Shown: positions 16,006-24,694, counted from the first letter of the stretch. The stretch is DNA of 64,000 nucleotides from SIRX01 sp965213905 (GCA_965213905.1 OZ243922.1:1116001-1180000); one strand, 5' to 3'. Notes: a model not told the origin generated them from the letters alone. A program made the numbers and translations.

Positions 16006-19000
16006 GACCTTTCAGCGCAGCCGGAGCCCGCGGGGCAACACCACCGCAACAGCGGCCTGTTCTCCGACCACTACCTGAACGTAACGCTGCCCCGCCGGGC
16101 CGACTGGCGGGAACTTGCCTCCGAAGCCGAACCCACGATGCGGGAGTTGGCCGGCATCTTCGCCACCCACACCCCGAGCAACAACGAGGCCCAGACCGAG
16201 AGGGAACTCGTGCGGCCGGTAATGGAGGCCCTCGGCCACGACTTCGACGTACAGGTGGCGTTGCAGACACCCGACGGTACGAAAGTGCCGGACTACGTCT
16301 TCTACAGGGACGCGCGGTCTTTGGCCGCCAACAAGAACCGGACACTCGACGAAGAGACGCTCTCCGGCAAGTCTTACGCGGTCGGGGATGCAAAGTATTG
16401 GGAGCGGGCCCTGGATCTACCGCTGAAGGGCAAGAAACCCGCCGACCCGTTCACGAACAAGAACCCGGGCTATCAGATCTCCTTCTACATGCGCCACGCG
16501 GGCGTGGACTGGGGCATCCTGACCAACGGGCGGCTCTGGCGACTCTACCACCGCGACACCGCCCACAAGCTCGACCGCTTCTACGAGGTGGACCTGCAAG
16601 AGCTGGTCGAGGGCGGCGACGCGGGACGGTTCCTGTACTTCTACGCCTTCTTCCGCCGCGCGGCCTTCGACGACGGGCCGCTGGGCGTCGCCCCGATACT
16701 CCGGGCGAGCGACGACTACGCCCGCGGCGTCGAGGACTCGCTCAAGGACCAGGTCTACGAGGCGCTGCGGCACCTGGCCCAAGGCTTTCTGGACTACCCG
16801 GCGAACGGCCTGGACTCGGGGCCAGACACCCTCAAAGACATCTACGATAATTCCCTGATCGCGCTGTACCGGCTCCTGTTCGTCCTCTACGCCGAGGCCC
16901 GCGAACTGCTCCCGGTCCGCGGCAGCGAGGGCTATCGCGAGAGCTACAGCCTGCACGCCATAAAGCACGACGTCGCCGCCGGACGCCGTCTCCTGCCAAC
17001 GGGCGCCACCCTCTGGCCGCGCCTCGTGCAGCTATTCCGGATCATAGACCAGGGCAGCCCGCCCCTTTCCGTGGCGACGTTTAACGGCGGCCTCTTCGAC
17101 CCGGACCGCCACCCGTTTCTGGAAGAGCACACCGTTGGGGACGCGCACCTGCAGTCGGCGGTTGACATGCTCTCGCGGGTAGCCGGCGAGTTCGTTGACT
17201 ACCGGGACCTGGCCGAGCGGCACCTCGGCACGATCTACGAGGGTCTCCTGGAGTTCCACCTGGAGGCGTTGGAGGAACCAGAGGGGGCGGAGCCAGGCTG
17301 GACGGTCGTCCTCGAAAACGACTCCGGCGAGCGCAAAGCCACCGGCAGCTACTACACTCCGGACTTCGTCGTGAAGTACATCGTGGAGGAAACGGTCGGG
17401 CCCGTGCTCCGCGCCGCGATAGAAGAAGCGGACACCGACGAGGAGAAAGTCGAGGCGATGCTGGCGCTGAACGTGCTGGACCCGGCGATGGGCAGCGGGC
17501 ATTTCCTGGTCGAGGTGACGGAGTACATCGCCCGCTTTCTGGTCGAGCTGGACGTTTCGCCGGAGAACCCGCCGGACACGGCGGGGGCCGAAGCCGACGC
17601 GGAACTGGCCTATTGGAAGCGGCGGGTCGTGCAGTCGTGCGTCTACGGCGTGGACATGAACCCGCTCGCCGTGGACCTCGCAAAGCTCTCGCTCTGGCTC
17701 TCGACCATCGCCCACGACCGCCCGCTCTCCTTTCTCGACCACCACCTCCGCACCGGCAACTCCCTCGTCGGGGCGCGCCTCACCGAACTCCAACCCGGCA
17801 ACACCGGCAAGAAGCGGAAAAAGAAAGCGGCGGACGAGGCACAACTCTCGATGCTCGAAGACGACGCCTTCCGCCAGAGCATGAGCGTGGCGGTGGGGAG
17901 CATGTGGGTGATCGAGGAGTCCCCCTCCGCCTCCGTCGAGGACGTAAAGGAGCAGGAGCAACTCTACGAACGCCTCCGCGAAGACCTGACCCGCCGCTAC
18001 GCCCGGCTCGCCGACCTCGTAACCGCAACCCGCTTCGGGGTCGAGGTGGACCCAACACTCTGGCAACCGCTCGCCGACTACGCAACGAGCAAGAACGTCG
18101 CCACCCTGCCCCAGTTCCAGCGCTGGCTCGATGCGGCCCAAGACATAGCCGCCGGGCAGCGTTTCTTCCACTGGGAGCTTGAGTTTCCCGAGGTCTTCTT
18201 CGACCGGCACGGCAAGCCGCTCGGGGAAGCGGCGGGCTTCGACGCGGTGGTCGGCAACCCGCCCTACGTGCGGCAGGAGGCTCTCGGGCCGGTGAAGCCG
18301 TACTTCAAGGACGCGTACCCGGAGACCTACCACGGCGTCGCGGACCTGTACGTGTACTTCTACCAGCAGGGTTTGCGGCAACTGCGGCGCGGCGGCCGGA
18401 TGGGCTACATCGTCACCAACAAGTGGCTGCGGGCGGGCTACGGCGGGCCGCTGCGCGGGTACTTCGCCGAAGAAGACGCGCTCGTGGAGATCGTGGACTT
18501 CGGGCACGCCCCGATCTTCCCGGACGCCGATGTGTTCCCCTGCATCGTCGTCCTCCAGAAACGAGGACCGGACACGAAGGACGACGGAGCCAACGGCGAG
18601 GTCCGCGTCGCCGCCGTCCCGCGCGAGGAGCTTGGCGGCATGGACCTGGACCGGACCGTGGAGGCCCACGCCCACACCGTCCCCCGTGGACGCTTCGGCA
18701 AGGAAGCCTGGAGCCTCGAATCTTCGGCGGTTGACGACCTGATGGCGAAGATCCGGCGCAACGGAGTCCCGCTCGCCGAGTTCGCGGGCGTGAAGCCCGC
18801 CTACGGCATAAAGACCGGCCTGAACGCGGCGTTCCTCATAGACACTGAAACGAAAGACCGGCTCGTAGGCGAAGACCCGGCCTCGGCAGAGGTCATAAAG
18901 CCCTACCTGCGCGGCCAGGACATAAAACGCTGGTCCCCCGACTGGCAGGACCTGTGGATGATCGTGCTAAAGTCCAGCGGCGACCACGCCTGGCCTTGGA

Positions 19001-19794
19001 GCAAGGCCGGAGACAGCGCCGAAGAAGTGTTCCGGCAAACCTACCCATCATTGCACGCCCACATGAAGCTGCTTGAAGAAAAGCTCCGCAGGCGGCGGGA
19101 CAAAGGGCGACACTGGTGGGAGCTTCGGTCATGTGCTTACTACAACTTGTTCGAGCAGCCGAAGATCATGTACCAGGTAATTCAAACGCATCCTCGTTAT
19201 GGACTCAGCGAGAACGAAATGTTTTCCAATGACAAGACCTTCTTCGTACCAGCCTATAGCGGATGGCTTCTTGCGATCCTCAACTCACCACTGATGTGGG
19301 CATACAATTGGCGCAACTTGCCCCACATGATTAACGAAGCACTCAATCCAGCAGCTTGGTTGATAGAGGAACTACCCATCGCCCCGCCCACCGACGAGGC
19401 GCGGGCGGAGGCGGAGGCAGCGGTCGGGCGGCTGGTGGCGTTCACGCAGGCGGAGCAGGAGTCACGCCGGGACACCCTGGACTGGCTGCGCGTCGAGTAC
19501 GGCGTAGAGAAGCCGGGCCAGAAGCTACAGGACTTCGCCGCGCTAACCGGCGACGAGTTCGTCGAGGAAGTCCGCAAGCGGCGTCCGAAGGGCGTGGGGC
19601 GGCTCTCCCCCGCGGATCTCAAGCAGTTGCGGTCCGGTTACGCCGACCTCGCAACGCCCGTGCGCGAAGCCCGCACCGAGGCCGCGAAGCTGGAGCAACG
19701 CCTCTCAGATCTCGTCAACCAGGCTTACGGCCTCACCCCCGAGGAAGTAAACCTGCTCTGGTCCACCGCCCCGCCCCGGATGCCCCAATTTTAA
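16003..19794 (+). CDS. Type IIG restriction-modification enzyme (Eco57I-like nuclease-methylase fusion)
   Basis: 1263 residues. N-terminal PD-(D/E)XK-like endonuclease core: D97 in KVPDYVFYRD and D129-x-K131 in AVGDAKYW. A helical linker leads to an N6-adenine methylase, with motif I LDPAMGSGHF at about 492-501 and motif IV NPPY at 752-755. A C-terminal target-recognition region follows, then a coiled tail. The single chain would both methylate and cut one recognised site. PglX of BREX is similar in size, but no other BREX or DISARM gene is present and PglX lacks this nuclease start. The stretch about 19110-19370, inside the recognition region, is AT-richer than the rest, as after a domain swap. 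The start is ATG 16003. Confidence 0.85.
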   Translation: MDLSAQPEPAGQHHRNSGLFSDHYLNVTLPRRADWRELASEAEPTMRELAGIFATHTPSNNEAQTERELVRPVMEALGHDFDVQVALQTPDGTKVPDYVFYRDARSLAANKNRTLDEETLSGKSYAVGDAKYWERALDLPLKGKKPADPFTNKNPGYQISFYMRHAGVDWGILTNGRLWRLYHRDTAHKLDRFYEVDLQELVEGGDAGRFLYFYAFFRRAAFDDGPLGVAPILRASDDYARGVEDSLKDQVYEALRHLAQGFLDYPANGLDSGPDTLKDIYDNSLIALYRLLFVLYAEARELLPVRGSEGYRESYSLHAIKHDVAAGRRLLPTGATLWPRLVQLFRIIDQGSPPLSVATFNGGLFDPDRHPFLEEHTVGDAHLQSAVDMLSRVAGEFVDYRDLAERHLGTIYEGLLEFHLEALEEPEGAEPGWTVVLENDSGERKATGSYYTPDFVVKYIVEETVGPVLRAAIEEADTDEEKVEAMLALNVLDPAMGSGHFLVEVTEYIARFLVELDVSPENPPDTAGAEADAELAYWKRRVVQSCVYGVDMNPLAVDLAKLSLWLSTIAHDRPLSFLDHHLRTGNSLVGARLTELQPGNTGKKRKKKAADEAQLSMLEDDAFRQSMSVAVGSMWVIEESPSASVEDVKEQEQLYERLREDLTRRYARLADLVTATRFGVEVDPTLWQPLADYATSKNVATLPQFQRWLDAAQDIAAGQRFFHWELEFPEVFFDRHGKPLGEAAGFDAVVGNPPYVRQEALGPVKPYFKDAYPETYHGVADLYVYFYQQGLRQLRRGGRMGYIVTNKWLRAGYGGPLRGYFAEEDALVEIVDFGHAPIFPDADVFPCIVVLQKRGPDTKDDGANGEVRVAAVPREELGGMDLDRTVEAHAHTVPRGRFGKEAWSLESSAVDDLMAKIRRNGVPLAEFAGVKPAYGIKTGLNAAFLIDTETKDRLVGEDPASAEVIKPYLRGQDIKRWSPDWQDLWMIVLKSSGDHAWPWSKAGDSAEEVFRQTYPSLHAHMKLLEEKLRRRRDKGRHWWELRSCAYYNLFEQPKIMYQVIQTHPRYGLSENEMFSNDKTFFVPAYSGWLLAILNSPLMWAYNWRNLPHMINEALNPAAWLIEELPIAPPTDEARAEAEAAVGRLVAFTQAEQESRRDTLDWLRVEYGVEKPGQKLQDFAALTGDEFVEEVRKRRPKGVGRLSPADLKQLRSGYADLATPVREARTEAAKLEQRLSDLVNQAYGLTPEEVNLLWSTAPPRMPQF
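19618..19794 (+). repeat. 3' tail of the restriction gene, copy A of a three-copy repeat
   Basis: These 177 bp encode the last 58 residues and stop of the restriction enzyme (LKQLRSGYADLATPV to PPRMPQF). The same segment recurs at 21604-21780, at exactly equal length, and in decayed form near 23212-23325. Confidence 0.85.
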
Positions 19795-19799
19795 CCAAA

Positions 19800-20441
19800 A
19801 TGTCCGTTCCCAACGACATCCTGATCTACCACTTCACAGATGCAACGAACATACCAGGAATCCTCGAAGCGGGCCACATTTACTGCAAGTCCAGACTTTC
19901 GGCAGGAACGCATAAGATCGATATCTCTCACTACGATATACAGCAAAGACGGCAGAAAAAGAAAGTTCGGTGTGGACCGGGCGGTGTGCTGCACGATTAC
20001 GTCCCTTTCTACTTCGCAACCCGCTCGCCGATGATGTACGCGATCTCCAGAGGAAACGTAGAGAAATGCTACAGCGACACGAAGCGACTCATCTACTTCG
20101 TTACCAGCCTGGATAGAGTACGGGAAGCTGACTTAAGTTTCGTATTCTCTGACGGACACGCCACGAAAGCGTTTACGAAAATCTACGATGATTTGGTGAG
20201 CCTGGACGAAGTTGACTGGTCGCTGATGCAGGAGCAATATTGGTCGGACACTGATGAAGATCCTGACCGAAGCCGCCGTCGTCAAGCCGAGTTTCTCATA
20301 CACGGCAACTTCCCCTGGGAAGCTGTGGAGTATTTGGCAGTCAAAAACGCCGACATGAAGCGTCGGCTAGACAGGTATCTAGCCAAAGAATGGCCCCATC
20401 TAATCAGGCCTGTTAAAGTACGTCCAAGCTGGTATTTTTAA
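19800..20441 (+). CDS. darT: DarT-type DNA ADP-ribosyltransferase toxin (DUF4433)
   Basis: 213 residues, the normal DarT length. The start IYHFTDATNIPGILEAG gives the NAD-site H12; R51 lies in QQRRQKKK and the catalytic Glu is E164 in RQAEFLIHG, the key residues described for Thermus DarT. DarT transfers ADP-ribose from NAD+ onto thymidine bases in single-stranded DNA, blocking replication. It begins five bases after the restriction gene stop and is followed 46 bp later by its antitoxin. Base composition is lower in GC than the core genes, which fits acquisition. Toxin-antitoxin and phage-defence roles are known for the family. Confidence 0.93.
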   Translation: MSVPNDILIYHFTDATNIPGILEAGHIYCKSRLSAGTHKIDISHYDIQQRRQKKKVRCGPGGVLHDYVPFYFATRSPMMYAISRGNVEKCYSDTKRLIYFVTSLDRVREADLSFVFSDGHATKAFTKIYDDLVSLDEVDWSLMQEQYWSDTDEDPDRSRRRQAEFLIHGNFPWEAVEYLAVKNADMKRRLDRYLAKEWPHLIRPVKVRPSWYF

Positions 20442-20487
20442 TGGACAGCAAGCGGTACAGTTAAGAGCAAGCCGGGGGCGATGGCAC

Positions 20488-21543
20488 GTGATCGAGTTTC
20501 GCAGCGACAACCTCTTGGGGGCTGATGTCGAGGCTCTGGTCAACACGGTGAATACCGTGGGGGTCATGGGTAAGGGTATCGCCCTGCAATTCAAGAAGAA
20601 GTTCCCAGGCAACTTCAAAGCCTACGAGCGCGCCTGCAAGAACGAAGAAGTCCGAGTCGGCAAGATGTTTACCGTCTCTTTGGACAGTCTCACCAATCCC
20701 CAGTACATTATCAACTTCCCGACCAAGCAACATTGGAAAGGAAAATCGCGTATCGAGTACGTGCGCGACGGACTGGAAGATCTACTCCACGAAATAGAGC
20801 GTCTGGACATCCACTCTATCGCCCTGCCGCCTCTAGGTTGCGGCAACGGGGGCCTGGATTGGGAAGGTGAAGTGCGCCCGCTGATCGAAGCAGCTTTCGC
20901 CCGAGTACCCGAAGTTCGGGTCCAAGCCTTCGTGCCACATGCGGAAAACGAGCCGGTTCAGCTAGATGCCGGCGAGGCGCGGCCTCTTCTTACTCCGGCA
21001 CGGGCCGCGATGATTTACATGCTAGGGTCCTACAAAGCCTCGCACTACGTCGCGGGACGCATCGTTGCTTGGAAATTGGCCTACTTTGCGCAAGTTGCCG
21101 GTGTAACTTCTTTGGACCTTGAGTTTCAGGAAGGCCCATACGGTCCATACGCGAACGAATTGAGGTTTCTGCTCCAGACACTCGAAGGCCATTACATCAG
21201 TGGTCTCGGCGACTTCAGTAGCAGATCCGACATCGAACTCCTCCCCGGAGCAGAAGACGAGGCCAGAAGTTATTTGTGGGAGCACCCGGAAACGAAAGAA
21301 CGTCTTCGGAGAACTGCCCAGATCATAGAAGGCTTCGAGACTCCCTACGGAATGGAACTTCTGGCAACGGTTCATTGGGCCGCGGAACAGAAGGGAGCAA
21401 CGTCTCTAGCGGAAGCCGTACAAATCGTTCAAAATTGGACTTCTCGAAAGGGCGACCTCTTCGACGAGCAACACATCGAAGTTGCCTGGAAGCACCTGGA
21501 AGACGAGGGCTGGCTTTCGACAAAACTTGTAGCTCACGGCTGA
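20488..21543 (+). CDS. darG: DarG antitoxin: macrodomain DNA ADP-ribosylglycohydrolase with C-terminal domain
   Basis: 351 residues from a GTG. The N-terminal macrodomain (1-155) has N22 in VNTVNTVGVMGKGIA and K80 in NFPTKQHWKG, matching the residues that remove ADP-ribose from thymidine in Thermus DarG, and PPLGCGNGGLDW. The C-terminal half (about 165-351; YMLGSYKASHYVAGR, GPYGPYANELRFLL) is the DarG-specific region thought to bind DarT and DNA. Full length, so the pair should be active. The 177-bp tail copy of the restriction gene starts 60 bp after its stop, in the same frame. Confidence 0.92.
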   Translation: MIEFRSDNLLGADVEALVNTVNTVGVMGKGIALQFKKKFPGNFKAYERACKNEEVRVGKMFTVSLDSLTNPQYIINFPTKQHWKGKSRIEYVRDGLEDLLHEIERLDIHSIALPPLGCGNGGLDWEGEVRPLIEAAFARVPEVRVQAFVPHAENEPVQLDAGEARPLLTPARAAMIYMLGSYKASHYVAGRIVAWKLAYFAQVAGVTSLDLEFQEGPYGPYANELRFLLQTLEGHYISGLGDFSSRSDIELLPGAEDEARSYLWEHPETKERLRRTAQIIEGFETPYGMELLATVHWAAEQKGATSLAEAVQIVQNWTSRKGDLFDEQHIEVAWKHLEDEGWLSTKLVAHG

Positions 21544-21603
21544 GTCCGCAAGCCGGTCGAATTTTCGACCGAAGATCCATATTATCGCCTAATTTCCGTT
21601 ACT

Positions 21604-21780
21604 CTCAGGCAGTTGCGGTCCGGTTACGCCGACCTCGCAACCCCCGTGCGCAAAGCCCGCACCGAGGCTGCGGAGCTAGAGCGTCGCCTCTCGAAGCTCG
21701 TCAACGAAGCATACGGCCTAACGCCGGAAGAAGTCGAACTGCTGTGGTCCACTGCGCCGCCCCGGATGCCGCGGTCCTAA
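21604..21780 (+). pseudogene. Restriction gene tail, copy B (partial duplicate)
   Basis: An open 59-codon stretch ending in TAA reads LRQLRSGYADLATPVRKAR to WSTAPPRMPRS, the same 58 C-terminal residues as the restriction enzyme, with a similar but clearly diverged DNA sequence (most bases match; roughly 30 differences by eye over 177). It has no start of its own and follows DarG in frame after a stop. It is either the remnant of a second restriction gene or the repeat left by insertion of the darTG segment. Confidence 0.85.
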
Positions 21781-21989
21781 AATTTTCCGTTTCCGGCAAA
21801 CCATCAAAGCGTGACGCCCGTTCAAAGCCGCCCAAAGCTCGCCAAAGGCGGAACGGACCTCCGGTGGCGCTTTCTCAACTTTCGTAACTTTCCAGACGAT
21901 ATATTCGTCAGGCGTGTCGCACGGGTACATCCGGGTAAATACGATCTCGATGGGACGTTTACGGAAAACGAGGTCCGGAGGATAGAAGC
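21781..21989. other. Ambiguous short stretch after tail copy B
   Basis: Two small frames compete. On the plus strand 21811-21993 (60 codons) ends by ATGA overlap with the next gene. On the minus strand a protein-like frame (EYIVWKVTKVEKAPPEVRSA) runs through about 21810-21990. Neither has a recognisable family or clear ribosome site. I leave both uncalled. Confidence 0.3.
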
Positions 21990-22307
21990 ATGAGCCAGGA
22001 CAAAGACGCAGAGAGACCAAACGAGGAGGGTAGCGGTGGCGAGATGGTCAAGCTACTGCTGGGAAGAATTATCTCCGTGCTCGGGATGCTGGTCGGCGCC
22101 GCAGTGGTATTCACCGCAAACGCCGCGCTGACATTTTCATTCATCGGCGTAGCGTTGGGGGTTACAGGGTACGTGTTAGGCGCCCGTAGGCTCGGGGTCG
22201 CCGCCGTCATCGTCGCGGCGGTCGGGCTGATACTCGGGGCCGCGATAGTCAACGACCTGATACCCGGCCTCAACCCGCCAGGAGTGGACGACAATAGCCC
22301 CGGGTAG
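21990..22307 (+). CDS. Small hypothetical membrane protein, 105 residues
   Basis: A hydrophilic N-terminus (MSQDKDAERPNEEGSGGE) is followed by three hydrophobic segments at about 22-45, 47-65 and 68-90, ending PGLNPPGVDDNSPG. GGAGGA stands ten bases before the ATG, which makes translation credible. No family recognised. It lies among broken genes, between the second and third restriction-gene tail copies, and may be cargo of this accessory stretch. Confidence 0.6.
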   Translation: MSQDKDAERPNEEGSGGEMVKLLLGRIISVLGMLVGAAVVFTANAALTFSFIGVALGVTGYVLGARRLGVAAVIVAAVGLILGAAIVNDLIPGLNPPGVDDNSPG

Positions 22308-22419
22308 GAGGATACCAACCCTCAGCTCACGTCTACACCGTTCATAACGCCCGGGCGGGACCAAGACCCGCTCACCGGAGAAGATGAGTTTACTTTTTGA
22401 TCCGTCGTCCCGGACGCCG

Positions 22420-22703
22420 CGTTTCTGAGCCGATAGAATTTCTGCGTGAGGGTAACGAACCATTTCGAGTAAGATATGTTGGAGAATCCCAAGCGGTTGG
22501 GCACAATCGTGGCGCTCTGTGAGCGTATCGTGGAAGCGGCGGAGTATACTAACCAGCAGGACGATGGCCTGTGACGGATCTGGGGGTATATCCCGGAGGT
22601 AGGCTATCGGGTACGCGTAGTCCCCAGCGGGGACTGGCAGGCACTCATCACCGCCCACGAAGACCGCAACTTCACCCGTGGGATAGAGCAGGAAGGAGGA
22701 TAA
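22420..22703 (+). pseudogene. DUF4258-like toxin-type gene, broken
   Basis: An in-frame stretch from 22476 reads MLENPKRLGTIVALCERI up to a TGA at 22572, then resumes as RIWGYIPEVGYRVRVV and ITAHEDRNFTRG to a TAA at 22701. Just before it, in another frame, EPIEFLREGN and VRYVGE look like the missing N-terminus. The order and the HxDRNF-type ending resemble DUF4258 proteins, which typically precede a DUF2283 partner, as here (stop four bases before the next start). The lesions are one stop and at least one frameshift. Family assignment is by eye. Confidence 0.45.
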
Positions 22704-22707
22704 AACG

Positions 22708-22798
22708 GTGAAAATCTACTACCATCCCGAACCGGACAACGTGGCGATCCACCTAAAGGACGGCGCCGAAGGAGTCGTCGGCGAGATCATGGGCGAAG
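22708..22798 (+). pseudogene. DUF2283 protein, truncated
   Basis: GTG at 22708 with GGAGGA upstream begins MKIYYHPEPDNVAIHLKDG, the typical opening of the roughly 60-residue DUF2283 family, partner of DUF4258. After about 30 residues (GEIMGED) the similarity stops. The frame then runs on as nonsense to 22923 through what is, on the other strand, a fragment of a channel gene. The junction is near 22798. The pair was probably a small toxin-antitoxin-like unit, now dead. Confidence 0.6.
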
Positions 22799-22954
22799 AT
22801 CTGGCTCGTACCAAACCGACATCAACAGGACGAAGCAGATCGCGAACGCCAGGAAGCCTCGCATCGTATCGAGTAGTTCCTCGAAAATCTCCGGCATCTC
22901 CAGCGAGACCACGAGGAGCGTAACGGCGAAGGCGGCGTCAGCGGAACCCTCCAT
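22799..22954 (-). pseudogene. TMEM175-family (DUF1211) potassium channel, fragment
   Basis: Reading leftwards from 22954: MEGSADAAFAVTLLVVSLE, MPEIFEELLDTMRG, FLAFAICFVLLMSVWYE. This is the first-helix signature (FSD-x-V/A-F-A-x-x-x-TLLV) and second helix of bacterial TMEM175 channels, with three residues missing in FSDAVFAFAVT and a stop just upstream. The rest of the gene is absent, cut at the DUF2283 junction. Confidence 0.6.
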
Positions 22955-23470
22955 ACGCTACACGTCTTCCCCGCGCCACCTGAAGCCGTCTCTGTCTTTA
23001 TCTACCCGTCTTCTCGCCAACCCCTCGCGCACCATTCTTTTGCACCCCTACTCCACTAACACCGTCATCGAGCCAGCCCGGCAACCATAATAGCGGAGCG
23101 ATAGCAAAGACTCACTACCCGCCGGTTGTCGTTAAAAGAGTTCCAGGCCGCCTGGAGAACGCCCGGGCGGTCCCCTGTACCCTGTAGGTTCACAGGGGGG
23201 CTGTACACTCTGGCACGTTCTGAAGCCGCGAAGCCAGAGCAACACTTTTTCAATCTTGCCGATCAGGCGTACGGCCTCGCGCCGGAGAAAGTGGAACTAC
23301 TCTAACTTACCGTCTGAAATGCCAACGTATCGGCAGTTGACCGAAACACCTCCTCATATCGCTCTCCAGAGAATTTTTTACGCTACATACAAATATGCAG
23401 AAGCGCTGTATGATCTTGGTAGGATTTTGCAGCGCAAGCATTCAGCGTACAAGAATAGGGAACCATAAGC
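22955..23470. other. Degenerate region before the diguanylate cyclase gene, including third tail copy
   Basis: No intact gene. It contains the decayed tail copy C and short unlikely frames on both strands, one of which (minus, near 23090-23200) reads VLQAAWNSFNDNRRVVSLCY without a recognisable family. The cyclase gene begins at 23471. Confidence 0.45.
23212..23325 (+). pseudogene. Restriction gene tail, copy C (decayed)
   Basis: The frame LARSEAAKPEQHFFNLADQ, AYGLAPEKVELL then stop aligns with the restriction enzyme tail EARTEAAKLEQRLSDLVNQ, AYGLTPEEVNLLW; the Trp codon has become TAA, and weak DNA similarity continues about 20 bases further. It is a third copy of the same 3' end, older or more damaged than copy B. 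Confidence 0.65.
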
Positions 23471-24553
23471 GTGCGAGGAAAATTAGAGGAATCCCAGCGC
23501 AGCACGTACGCTCTTATTCTATTTTTGGGGGTATTCGGCGCCGCCGGGGCGCTCGTGACCTCTGAGTTGGTAGGCACGATTACGGTTTTCTCCCGGACTA
23601 TTTTCTACGCGACGATAGTTTTCCTCGGCTCCCAGAGTTTGCTTTTGTATAGCCGAAGGATACGGGTAGCGGTGGCCCGGGAAATAGTCTACGTGGGCGT
23701 TAGCATGGTCTTGCTGAGCGTCTTCGTTTACGCCTTGTACGCGCAGCCGCCCCGGTCGTTGGATCAGCAGGTGCCGCTCATCAGCCTCTACTTGTGGTTC
23801 CCTTTCGTCTACTTGTTTATCTCCGTAACTTACGAAAGCCGGGGAATACTGGTGCGTTCGGTTGTTCTGTATCTGCTAACCCTCTGTATTACGCTGCCGC
23901 ACGCCGTCGTCACGGCAGGCTCCACAGACCTGTTCGAGGGTTTCCAGGCGTTCGGGCAATTCTATGTATCCTCAGCTTCGTTTATCGGCATCCTCTACTT
24001 CTTCAGCGAGATGAAAGGAAAGCTTAGGGAGACCCAGGCCATCGCGGACCGGATGTCTTCGCTGGCCCAGACAGATGTGTTGACCGGCATTTCAAACCGC
24101 CGGGCGCTCGAAGACCTGCTCGAACAAGAGGTGCGGCGCGCCTCCCGTTACGGCTCGCCGCTGTCGCTCATCGTTTTCGACCTGGACCATTTCAAGCAAC
24201 TGAACGACACCTTCGGCCACGACGTTGGTGACGAGGTGCTGATCGGGGTGGCCCGCATAGTGGAGTCTTGCTTGCGCGAGGGCGACCGATTCGGCCGCTG
24301 GGGTGGCGAGGAGTTCGCGGTCGTGGTGCCGGAAACCCCGTTCGATGCGACGGGCCAACTGGCCGGCCGAATCCGCGAAACCATCGGGGATCACGAGTTC
24401 GAGCAGGGGTGTCGTCTATCGGCGAGCTTCGGCGTGGCGACACATCAGCCCGGGGACAAAGTAGCCACACTCTTTAAGAGGGCCGACGTGGCGCTCTATC
24501 GCGCCAAGGCGCTCGGCAGAAACCGCGTGGAGACCGAGAACATCTCCGCCTGA
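23471..24553 (+). CDS. Membrane-bound diguanylate cyclase (GGDEF)
   Basis: 360 residues from a GTG. Six hydrophobic segments fill residues about 15-180, followed by a short coiled linker (EMKGKLRETQAIADRM) and a complete GGDEF domain: DVLTGISNRRALEDLL, FDLDHFKQLNDTFGHDVGD, the active site G278-G-E-E-F and ALYRAKALGRNRV. An RxxD inhibitory site (REGD, 269-272) lies five residues before GGEEF, so product inhibition by c-di-GMP is expected. It makes c-di-GMP from two GTP at the inner face of the membrane. The membrane part is of unknown ligand. A strong stem-loop follows the gene. Confidence 0.93.
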   Translation: MRGKLEESQRSTYALILFLGVFGAAGALVTSELVGTITVFSRTIFYATIVFLGSQSLLLYSRRIRVAVAREIVYVGVSMVLLSVFVYALYAQPPRSLDQQVPLISLYLWFPFVYLFISVTYESRGILVRSVVLYLLTLCITLPHAVVTAGSTDLFEGFQAFGQFYVSSASFIGILYFFSEMKGKLRETQAIADRMSSLAQTDVLTGISNRRALEDLLEQEVRRASRYGSPLSLIVFDLDHFKQLNDTFGHDVGDEVLIGVARIVESCLREGDRFGRWGGEEFAVVVPETPFDATGQLAGRIRETIGDHEFEQGCRLSASFGVATHQPGDKVATLFKRADVALYRAKALGRNRVETENISA

Positions 24554-24558
24554 CACAC

Positions 24559-24585
24559 CCGTCCGCGACCGCCGGCGCCGGACGG
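24559..24585 (+). terminator. Stem-loop after the diguanylate cyclase gene
   Basis: CCGTCCG (24559-24565) and CGGACGG (24579-24585) form a perfect 7-bp stem just after the stop at 24553. No T-run. Confidence 0.5.
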
Positions 24586-24694
24586 TGACCCAAAAACCGC
24601 ACAGCTCATCCGGGGGGTCCCTGTCCTGGCGTGCGATAAAGCCCCCCGCCGGGTTAGACTTGGGCCACCAACCACGACAAAGGAGCGCCAACAA

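Noticed and set aside
17032..18675. 547-codon minus-strand frame inside the restriction gene
   Set aside because: Antisense shadow caused by GC-rich third positions; no family features, while the plus frame has nuclease and methylase motifs.
16003..19794. PglX of a BREX system
   Set aside because: Size and methylase fit, but an N-terminal nuclease core is present and none of brxA, brxB, brxC, pglZ or brxL lies nearby.
22708..22923. Intact 71-residue DUF2283 protein
   Set aside because: Only the first 30 residues match the family; the remainder is antisense to a TMEM175 channel fragment.
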